A stretch of DNA of 64,000 nucleotides from Protaetiibacter sp. SSC-01. GTDB lineage: Bacteria; Actinomycetota; Actinomycetes; Actinomycetales; Microbacteriaceae. Positions 58,383 to 64,000 of the stretch are shown here, in pieces; positions within the stretch are counted from its first letter, which is position 1, and each line of letters starts with the position of its first letter. The notes beneath the pieces were generated by a model. That model saw nothing but the letters and a program-made list of their open reading frames with translations. It was not told the DNA's origin and searched no databases. The stretch lies in NCBI RefSeq assembly GCF_014483895.1, contig NZ_CP059987.1:682001-746000 (forward strand). The letters run 5' to 3'. The translations under genes were made by a program, and so were the position numbers.

Positions 58383-59289
58383 GGGGCGTCACGGCGCCCA
58401 GCTTGTGCGGGTTCATCATCCAGAGGATGCGCTCGACGCCCTGCGGCGAGCACTCGAGCGCGAGCACCGCGAACACCGCGCCTTCGCGGCTCAGCACCAT
58501 CGAGGGTCGTCCGTTCGTCGTGGTCGGCGTCGCGTCGACGCCCTCCCAGAAGTGCTCGTGGAACGCGCGCACGAACTTGGCCACGCGGTCGCGCCCGACG
58601 ACGGGGATCCTCGACGCCCGCACGACCCCGCCGCCATCGGAGAGCGAGACGACATCCTCGGCGAGCAGCGCCTCGAGTCGGTCCAGGTCGCCCGTCCGCG
58701 CGGCGGCGACGAACGCCGCCAGCAAGCGGTGCTGCTCCGCGTCCGTCACCTCGCGTCGACGCTCGGATGCCAGATGCTTGCGGGCGCGGCTCACGAGCTG
58801 TCGTGCGGCCACGACCGAGGTCTGCACGACCACGGCGACCTCCTCGTACGGGTACGCGAAGGCCTCGCGCAGCACGTAGGCGGCCCGCTCGGTCGGGCTC
58901 AGACGCTCGAGCATGAGCAGCACGGCGACGCCGAGCGCCTCGGCGCGCTCGGCGCCGAGCGTCGGGTCGTCGCTCGTGTCGACGGGCTCGGGCAGCCACG
59001 GGCCCACGTACACCTCCCGGCGCACGCGAGCGGACTGCAGCTCGTTGATCGCCAGGCGCGTCGTCATCGTGACGAGGAACGCGATCGGCTCGACGACGTC
59101 GGCATAGTCGACCCGCTCCCACCGCAGCCACACCTCCTGCAGCACGTCCTCGGCCTCCGCGGCGCTGCCCAGCATCCGGTAGGCGACCCCGAAGAGCCGG
59201 GGGCGGGCGGATTCGTAGAGCGCCAGGGCGTACGACGGTGCGGTGCCGGTCACGACGGTCCTCTCCCCGGTCGGGCAGACCGGTCTCAT
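58372..59289 (-). CDS. ECF41/SigJ-type RNA polymerase sigma factor
   Basis: The 305-residue protein has sigma region 2 (RPRLFGVAYRMLGSAAEAED, then VLQEVWLRW), the ECF41 linker motif WLPEPVD, sigma region 4 (LSPTERAAYVLREAFAYPYE), and a C-terminal SnoaL-like domain with LSDGGGVVRAS and NPHKL. In ECF41 proteins this domain replaces an anti-sigma factor and controls activity. The ATG at 59289 lies six bases after the TGTC of a candidate ECF promoter on the same strand (59322-59296), so it may be autoregulated and leaderless. Confidence 0.91.
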   Translation of the reverse strand: MRPVCPTGERTVVTGTAPSYALALYESARPRLFGVAYRMLGSAAEAEDVLQEVWLRWERVDYADVVEPIAFLVTMTTRLAINELQSARVRREVYVGPWLPEPVDTSDDPTLGAERAEALGVAVLLMLERLSPTERAAYVLREAFAYPYEEVAVVVQTSVVAARQLVSRARKHLASERRREVTDAEQHRLLAAFVAAARTGDLDRLEALLAEDVVSLSDGGGVVRASRIPVVGRDRVAKFVRAFHEHFWEGVDATPTTTNGRPSMVLSREGAVFAVLALECSPQGVERILWMMNPHKLGAVTPHGA

Positions 59290-59295
59290 GAGAGA

Positions 59296-59322
59296 GACAA
59301 GACGGCAGACCGAGGTGTGACC
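59296..59322 (-). promoter_or_regulatory. Candidate ECF41-type promoter GGTCACA-N16-TGTC
   Basis: On the minus strand GGTCACA (59322-59316) and TGTC (59299-59296) are 16 bases apart, close to the TGTCACA/CGTC pair reported for ECF41 sigma factors. The same layout occurs at 60855-60881. It would drive the sigma gene at 58372-59289. Confidence 0.6.
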
Positions 59323-59338
59323 GATCCGACGAAGAAAG

Positions 59339-59800
59339 TCAGATCGAATCCGCGCCGTCGAGCGCGTCGCCGCGCGCCGTGATGTCGCGCAGCACCTCGA
59401 GGGCCTGCTTCGAGCTCGCGGGGGTGAATCCGAATGCGGAGCGGATGCCGGCGTAGATATCGGGCGCGTGCCGGCGCAGCTCGCTTCCCTCGTGTGTGAG
59501 GGTGACGATCACCGTGCGCTCGTCCTGGATGCTGCGGGTGCGCTTGACGAGGCCGCGCTGCTCGAGGCGCTTGAGCAAGGGCGTGATGGTGCCGTACTCG
59601 ACGCGCAGCCGCTCGGCGAGCTCGCCGACGGTGTGGTCGCCGTACTCCCAGAGGCACGCGAGGGCGATGTACTGCGGGTACGACAGACCGATCGGCTCGA
59701 GCAGCCGCCGGTATTCGGCCATCACCACGCGGGAGGCCTGGTACAGGTTCCAGCAGACCATCTCGCTGAGGGGGATCGCGCCGTCGTTCGCCTTCGCCAT
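59339..59800 (-). CDS. MarR-family transcriptional regulator
   Basis: The 153-residue product has LSYPQYIALACLWEYGDHTVG, RLRVEYGTITPLLKRLEQRG, RTRSIQDERTVIVTLT and QALEVLRDITARGDAL. The order and the EYGTITPLLKRL helix resemble OhrR/MgrA-type MarR proteins, but the Cys used for peroxide sensing is not at the usual N-terminal site (a Cys is present in VCWNLYQASR), so redox sensing is possible. The -10 box TAGGTT (59812-59807) lies six bases before the ATG. It is divergent from the second sigma gene across an A+T-rich gap. Confidence 0.91.
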   Translation of the reverse strand: MAKANDGAIPLSEMVCWNLYQASRVVMAEYRRLLEPIGLSYPQYIALACLWEYGDHTVGELAERLRVEYGTITPLLKRLEQRGLVKRTRSIQDERTVIVTLTHEGSELRRHAPDIYAGIRSAFGFTPASSKQALEVLRDITARGDALDGADSI

Positions 59801-59835
59801 GACAGAAACCTAGCACTCTAAATAAAAGAACCCTA

Positions 59836-59866
59836 TTGACACGCGCACGAGGTATAGGCGTAGGGT
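59836..59866 (+). promoter_or_regulatory. Housekeeping-type promoter of the second ECF sigma gene
   Basis: TTGACA (59836-59841) and TAGGGT (59861-59866) with a 19-base spacer. The neighbouring A+T-rich 59813-59835 is the likely operator region for the divergent MarR protein. Confidence 0.5.
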
Positions 59867-59894
59867 GGCCGCGAGCACTCGAGGGAGCACCCAG

Positions 59895-60845
59895 ATGCGG
59901 TCACACGACGAGAACCTCGCGCTTCGCCAGGAGCACCGTGCGGAGCGGCGACACGACATCCCCCAGCAGGCCGGCGCGGCAGACCTCGACGCCGCCGCGC
60001 GCGCGTTCCAGACGCTCAGACCCCGCCTGTTCGGCATCGCGTACCGCGTCGTCGGCACGGTCGCCGAAGCGGAGGACGTCGTGCAGGACGTCTGGATCAA
60101 ATGGCACGGCTACGACAGGTCGACGGTCGGCAACCCCGAGGCCTTCCTCGTGACCATGACCACGCGCACGGCGATCAACGTGCTGCACTCGGCGCGCGCC
60201 CGACGGGAGACCTACATCGGCCCGTGGCTGCCCGAGCCCATCGACACCGAGGCGAACCCCGAGCTCGAGGCCGAGCACAACGAGTCCCTGTCGTTCGCGG
60301 TGCTCGTGGTCATGGAGTCGCTCTCGCCGGCCGAGCGCGCGGCCTTCGTGCTGCGCGAGGCCTTCGGCTACGAGTACGCGGTCATCGCGGCCATCCTCGA
60401 GACGACGGAGGTGGCCACGCGCAAGCTCGTCAGCCGCGCGCGGGAGCACGTCACCTCCGGTCGGCGGCGCAGCGTCCCCATGCCGCAGCACCATCGGATG
60501 CTGCGGGCCTTCGTCGCGGCCGCCCGCTCGGGCGACGTCGCGCAGCTCGAGCGGCTGCTCGCCGAGGACGTCATCAGCTATTCCGACGGCGGCGACGTCG
60601 TGCACGCCGCGCGCATCGCGATCGTCGGGCGCGATCGCGTCGTCAAGTTCGTGGCCGCGTTCTCGCGATGGTTCTGGGCGGGGATCGAGGTGCGCGAGAT
60701 CGAGGTCAACGCCGAGCCCGCGATCGCGATCGTCGCGGGAGGCGAGCCGGTGACCGTCCTCACGATGGTCGCGTCGCACGACGGCATCGAGCGTCTTTAC
60801 TGGCTGCTCAACCCCGAGAAGCTGGAGCGTATCCAAGCCGCCTGA
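59895..60845 (+). CDS. ECF41/SigJ-type RNA polymerase sigma factor
   Basis: The 316-residue paralogue of the sigma factor at 58372-59289. It has a charged N-terminal extension of about 40 residues, region 2 (RPRLFGIAYRVVGTVAEAED, then VVQDVWIKW), WLPEPID, region 4 (LSPAERAAFVLREAFGYEYA), and the SnoaL-like C-terminus with YSDGGDVVHAA and NPEKLERI. DGGD replaces DGGG. ATG 59895 has GAGGGAG upstream; a longer frame from 59865 lacks one. It is read from a sigma-70-like promoter and sits just before the ECF-type promoter of the hydrolase operon. Confidence 0.9.
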   Translation: MRSHDENLALRQEHRAERRHDIPQQAGAADLDAAARAFQTLRPRLFGIAYRVVGTVAEAEDVVQDVWIKWHGYDRSTVGNPEAFLVTMTTRTAINVLHSARARRETYIGPWLPEPIDTEANPELEAEHNESLSFAVLVVMESLSPAERAAFVLREAFGYEYAVIAAILETTEVATRKLVSRAREHVTSGRRRSVPMPQHHRMLRAFVAAARSGDVAQLERLLAEDVISYSDGGDVVHAARIAIVGRDRVVKFVAAFSRWFWAGIEVREIEVNAEPAIAIVAGGEPVTVLTMVASHDGIERLYWLLNPEKLERIQAA

Positions 60846-60854
60846 GCGATCGGC

Positions 60855-60881
60855 GGTCACAGCCCGGCCGCGACGGCTGTC
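60855..60881 (+). promoter_or_regulatory. Candidate ECF41-type promoter GGTCACA-N16-TGTC
   Basis: GGTCACA (60855-60861), 16 bases, TGTC (60878-60881): the same elements and spacing as at 59296-59322. It lies ten bases after the sigma gene's stop and about 55 bases before the hydrolase start, so it would drive the operon 60936-63670. Confidence 0.6.
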
Positions 60882-60935
60882 TTCCTGAGTGACGCCCCAA
60901 CCGGGGCGCGAACCGATCAGCGAAGGCAGACCCCC

Positions 60936-61886
60936 ATGACCGAACACACCCTCGAGCCCGCGGCGGCCGACATCGTCGCCGCGACCTCGCGCCCGCCGCT
61001 CCTCCACGAGCTCGGCGTCGACGGCGCCCGCAAGGTGCTCGACGACCTCCAGGCGGCCCCCATCGACAAGCTGGACGTCGACGAGCGCTGGGTCACGGTG
61101 CCCGCATCCGTCGGAGACGTGCGCGCCCGCATCGTGACCGCCCCCGGAGCCGCCGGGCCCCTTCCCGTCGTGCTCTACATCCACGGCGGCGGATGGGTGC
61201 TCGGCAATGCGGGAACGCACGACCGCCTCGTGCGCGAGCTCGCCGTCGGGACGCGCGCCGCTGTCGTCTTCGTCGAGTACGACCGATCGCCGGAGGCGCG
61301 GTACCCCGTCGCGATCGAGCAGGCGTACGCCGTCGCCGAGTGGATCACGGCCTCCGGCGAGGCCGAGGGCTTCGACGCGAGCCGGCTCGCGATCGCCGGC
61401 GACTCGGTCGGCGGCAACATGACCGCCGCCGTCACCCTCATGGCGAAGCAGCGCGGCACCGTGCGCTTCGTGCACCAGTCGCTCTACTACCCCGTGACCG
61501 ACGCGGGCCAGGACACCGACAGCTACCGCGAGTTCGCGAGCGGCTGGTACCTGACCGCCGCAGGCATGGCGTGGTTCTGGGACTCGTACCTTCCCGAGCA
61601 CGGCAAGCGGAACGAGATCACGGCGTCGCCGCTCCGCGCGAGCATCGAGGAGCTCGCGGGGCTGCCGCCCGCGTTCGTGATCGTCGACGAGAACGACGTG
61701 CTGCGCGACGAGGGCGAGGCCTACGCGCGCAAGCTCACGGCTGCCGGCGTGCGCACGGTGTCCGTCCGCTACAACGGCACGGTCCACGACTTCATGATGC
61801 TCAACCCGCTGCGCGCGACGGCCGCGACCTCGGCCGCCGTCGCCCAGGCCATCACGGTGCTCCGATACTTCCTCGGAACCGACTGA
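60936..61886 (+). CDS. Alpha/beta hydrolase, hormone-sensitive-lipase type
   Basis: The 316-residue esterase has the oxyanion motif VLYIHGGGWVLGNAG, the nucleophile elbow AGDSVGGNM, an Asp in IVDENDVLRDEG and the catalytic His in NGTVHDFMM. It hydrolyses esters of unknown substrates. AAGG precedes the ATG at 60936. First of three hydrolase genes in one direction behind the candidate ECF promoter. Confidence 0.92.
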   Translation: MTEHTLEPAAADIVAATSRPPLLHELGVDGARKVLDDLQAAPIDKLDVDERWVTVPASVGDVRARIVTAPGAAGPLPVVLYIHGGGWVLGNAGTHDRLVRELAVGTRAAVVFVEYDRSPEARYPVAIEQAYAVAEWITASGEAEGFDASRLAIAGDSVGGNMTAAVTLMAKQRGTVRFVHQSLYYPVTDAGQDTDSYREFASGWYLTAAGMAWFWDSYLPEHGKRNEITASPLRASIEELAGLPPAFVIVDENDVLRDEGEAYARKLTAAGVRTVSVRYNGTVHDFMMLNPLRATAATSAAVAQAITVLRYFLGTD

Positions 61887-61941
61887 TCCCCGCTCACCCC
61901 CCCGCCTACCCCCGCTCACCCCCAACAGAGAGAAGAGAACA

Positions 61942-62658
61942 ATGAGCACCCCCACTCCCACGGTCGTCCTCGTGCACGGCGCCTTCGCCGAGTCCGCGAG
62001 CTGGAACGACGTCATCGGCGAGCTGTATCAGAAGGGCGTGACCTCGGTCGCGGTCGCCAACCCGCTGCGCAGCGTGAGCGTCGACGCCGCCTACCTGCGC
62101 GACGTGCTCGACAGCATCGAGGGTCCCGTCGTCCTGGCCGGCCACTCCTACGGCGGCTTCGTCATCACCGAGGCGGGAGCACACCCCGCCGTCAAGGCGA
62201 TCGTCTACGTCTCCGCGTTCGCGCCCGCCCAGGGTGAGACCGCGTTCGAGCTGTCGACGAAGTTCCCCGGCAGCACCCTCGGCGACGCCCTCACCGCCTA
62301 TCCGGTGTCGACCGGCGGGAACGAGTTCGCCATCCGTCGCGACGTCTTCCGGCAGCAGTTCGCCGCCGACGTCGACGTGCAGACGGCCGGACGGATGGGC
62401 GCGACCCAGCGGCCCGTCACCGAGAAGGCCCTCACCGAGCCGCTCCCGACGACGGCGCCCGCGTGGACGACGCGTCCCTCGTGGTTCGTCTACGGCGAGC
62501 TCGACCTCAACATCCCCGCCGAGCTGCAGCGGTTCCAGGTGGAGCGCGCCGGCGCCCGCGGCGCCCGCGAGATCCCCGGGGCGTCGCACGCCCTCAGCGT
62601 CTCGCAGCCCCAGGCGGTCGCGGACACCATCCTCGAGGCCGTCGCGGCGATCTCCTGA
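61942..62658 (+). CDS. Alpha/beta hydrolase (EstC/SABP2-like)
   Basis: The 238-residue protein has VVLVHGAFAESASWNDVI, the Ser elbow LAGHSYGGFVI, Asp in YGELDLNIP and His in PGASHALSVSQP. This short form, without a lid domain, is common beside ECF41-regulated genes and stress operons. GAGAGAAGAG lies just before the ATG. Confidence 0.92.
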   Translation: MSTPTPTVVLVHGAFAESASWNDVIGELYQKGVTSVAVANPLRSVSVDAAYLRDVLDSIEGPVVLAGHSYGGFVITEAGAHPAVKAIVYVSAFAPAQGETAFELSTKFPGSTLGDALTAYPVSTGGNEFAIRRDVFRQQFAADVDVQTAGRMGATQRPVTEKALTEPLPTTAPAWTTRPSWFVYGELDLNIPAELQRFQVERAGARGAREIPGASHALSVSQPQAVADTILEAVAAIS

Positions 62659-62713
62659 TCCGGGTGGGGCGGCGCGCTTCGGTGCGCCGCCCCTTCTCCG
62701 CACGGAGGACCTC

Positions 62714-63670
62714 ATGCGAGACGCAGACGCTCGGCTCGAACCGCTCCACACGGTCACCACCTCGGTGCTCGAGATCGCCTACGCGGATCTCGGCCCGGCG
62801 GACGGGCGACCCGTCGTGCTCCTGCACGGCTTCCCGTACGACATCCACAGCTACGTCGACGTCGCGCCGATCCTGGCCGGACGCGGGCACCGGGTGCTCG
62901 TGCCCTATCTGCGCGGCCACGGGCCGACGCGCTTCCTGTCGCGGACGACCCCGCGCTCGGGGCAGCAGGAGGCCCTCGGCCGCGACGTGGTCGACTTCCT
63001 CGACGCGCTCGACCTCCCGCGCGCGATCCTCGCCGGCTACGACTGGGGAGGCCGTGCGGCGTGCGTCGCGGCCGCCCTGCATCCCCGGCGGGTGGAGGGG
63101 ATCGTGTCGGTGAACGGCTACCTCATCCAGGACATCGCGGCCGCGTCGACGCCCCTACCGCCAGAGCTCGAGGCCGGCTTCTGGTACTTCTACTACTTCC
63201 TCACCGACCGCGGGTACGCGGGGCTCGCGCGGCACCGACGGGAGATCGCCGACGTGATCTGGCGGCGCAACTCGCCCGACTGGCTCTACGACGAGGCCAC
63301 GCTCGACCGGGCGGCGGACGCGTTCCGCAACCCCGACTACGTCGACGTCGTCATCCACTCCTACCGCCACCGTCTCGGGCAGGCGGCGGGCGCCGACGAG
63401 TACGAGCGGGACGAGACAGCGCTCGCGGCGCTGCCCCCGATCCGCGTGCCGGCCGTGACGCTCGACGGCATGGCCGACGGCAACTTCCCGGCGACCGACG
63501 GCACGGCATCCGCTGCCCATTTCGCGGGGCCGAGGGTGCATCACCAGATCCCGCACGCCGGGCACAACCTGCCCCAGGAGGCGCCATTCGCGTTCGCGCA
63601 GGCCGTGCTCGAGGTCGCACGGCTCGCCGAGCTCGTCGGCACCCCGGCCGCACGCGCGGCCATCCGATAG
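62714..63670 (+). CDS. Alpha/beta hydrolase with Asp nucleophile (epoxide hydrolase/haloalkane dehalogenase type)
   Basis: The 318-residue protein has VVLLHGFPYDIHSYVDVA, the elbow LAGYDWGGRAA with Asp in place of Ser, a helical lid (about 145-225) and a His in PHAGHNLPQEAP. Asp nucleophiles are typical of epoxide hydrolases, dehalogenases and also of OleB; nothing here separates these. GGAGG lies before the ATG at 62714. Closed by a strong terminator. Confidence 0.9.
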   Translation: MRDADARLEPLHTVTTSVLEIAYADLGPADGRPVVLLHGFPYDIHSYVDVAPILAGRGHRVLVPYLRGHGPTRFLSRTTPRSGQQEALGRDVVDFLDALDLPRAILAGYDWGGRAACVAAALHPRRVEGIVSVNGYLIQDIAAASTPLPPELEAGFWYFYYFLTDRGYAGLARHRREIADVIWRRNSPDWLYDEATLDRAADAFRNPDYVDVVIHSYRHRLGQAAGADEYERDETALAALPPIRVPAVTLDGMADGNFPATDGTASAAHFAGPRVHHQIPHAGHNLPQEAPFAFAQAVLEVARLAELVGTPAARAAIR

Positions 63671-63673
63671 CAG

Positions 63674-63712
63674 CAGCGAAGGCCCCGCGTTCGACGCGCG
63701 GGGCCTTCGCTG
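63674..63712. terminator. Strong bidirectional hairpin terminator
   Basis: Perfect 16-bp arms (63674-63689 and 63697-63712) starting CAGCGAAGGCCCCGCG around a seven-base loop, between the convergent hydrolase and SDR genes. Confidence 0.88.
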
Positions 63713-63721
63713 TGCGACCGG

Positions 63722-64000
63722 TCAGCGTTGGGCTTCGAGCCACTCCGCGAACCGGATGGTGCCGAGGTCGGCGCCCGGGCCGGGAACGAGGGTGTCGGGG
63801 CCGGGGTGTCCGCCGAAGTAGCCTGCCTCCTCGTCGGCGACGACCTCGCGGGGGTCGCCGAAGAAGCGGAGCGCGCGCCGCACGAACTCGTCGAGGCCGA
63901 ACCGCTCCGGGCCGCCGATCTCGCGGTCGCCGTCGAGAGGCGCCGCAGCCGCCGTCTTCGCGACCGCGGCGGCGACCTCGCTCGACGCCATCGGCTGCAC
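63722..64000 (-). CDS. NAD(P)-binding/NmrA-like protein, C-terminal part
   Basis: The gene enters from the right edge; 92 C-terminal residues are visible. QPMASSEVAAAVAKTA, EIGGPERFGLDEFVRRALR and FFGDPREVVADEEAGYFG, with a final TIRFAEWLEAQR, fit the C-terminal half of NmrA-like or atypical SDR proteins. Such oxidoreductases or epimerases are the usual partner genes of ECF41 sigma factors, which suits the two sigma genes nearby. The cofactor-binding N-terminus and promoter lie outside the window. Confidence 0.78.
   Translation of the reverse strand: MQPMASSEVAAAVAKTAAAAPLDGDREIGGPERFGLDEFVRRALRFFGDPREVVADEEAGYFGGHPGPDTLVPGPGADLGTIRFAEWLEAQR

Noticed and set aside
62714-63670. Asp-nucleophile hydrolase as the missing OleB of the 30-36 kb operon
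   Set aside because: The fold and nucleophile are compatible, but it lies about 27 kb away in an operon behind an ECF promoter with two other hydrolases, so nothing links it to the ole-like genes.

Overview
The window is high-G+C actinobacterial DNA, most likely from a member of the Microbacteriaceae (Microbacterium, Agromyces, Leifsonia or a relative). The evidence is the codon usage, the many genes that start a few bases after a TAnnnT -10 box with no room for a leader, the frequent word GGATGC/GCATCC, and family-specific intergenic repeats (CTGGTTGAGT...ATCGAAACCAG). No rRNA, CRISPR array, prophage or complete insertion sequence is visible. The only RNA gene found is tRNA-Gln(TTG).

Layout. 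0-3 kb: proton-translocating transhydrogenase (pntAB). 3-8.2 kb: an aldo/keto reductase faces a six-gene minus-strand operon: a 106-residue peptide-like protein, an ABC ATPase, a 97-residue membrane protein, a large ABC permease, an HExxH membrane protein and a metallo-beta-lactamase-fold enzyme. 8.3-16 kb: thioredoxin-like YyaL, a rhodanese, a divergent membrane-protein/XRE-regulator unit with two matching operators, a DUF3060 lipoprotein, and metY with a CoA-binding protein. 15.5-23.2 kb: core genes pmt, rsmI, metG, tatD, rsmA and ispE; a perfect 25-bp-arm inverted repeat lies between pmt and rsmI. 23.5-30.3 kb: ArsR/SulP pair, an ABC-F protein whose coding sequence contains the intergenic repeat, an SDR, and a WYL regulator divergent from a VOC protein.

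30.4-37.9 kb: a translationally coupled five-gene operon encoding OleA-, OleC- and OleD-like enzymes plus a GT2 glycosyltransferase and a cytochrome P450, without OleB. It is followed by a truncated siderophore-interacting protein gene with an iron box, a fragment of a DUF222/HNH gene, and a second P450. The set suggests a beta-lactone or long-chain lipid product that is oxidised and glycosylated.

38.0-53.9 kb: an exopolysaccharide locus. It holds a priming sugar-phosphate transferase, Wzz/tyrosine kinase, low-molecular-weight phosphatase, flippase, an unusual MenD-like ThDP enzyme with an NAD-dependent epimerase, a polymerase, a pyruvyltransferase, three glycosyltransferases, a DUF4012 protein and a wall-anchored-type protein. 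Its base usage is less G+C-extreme than its surroundings. Identical 45-bp repeats lie in opposite orientation at 37991-38035 and 55728-55772, on either side of it.

54-64 kb: a CPBP protease, a lipoprotein, MarR regulators, a nucleoside hydrolase, tRNA-Gln, and a region with two ECF41/SigJ-type sigma factors. Two candidate ECF promoters with the same layout (GGTCACA-N16-TGTC) precede one sigma gene and a three-gene alpha/beta-hydrolase operon. A truncated NAD(P)-binding protein of the kind often paired with ECF41 closes the window.
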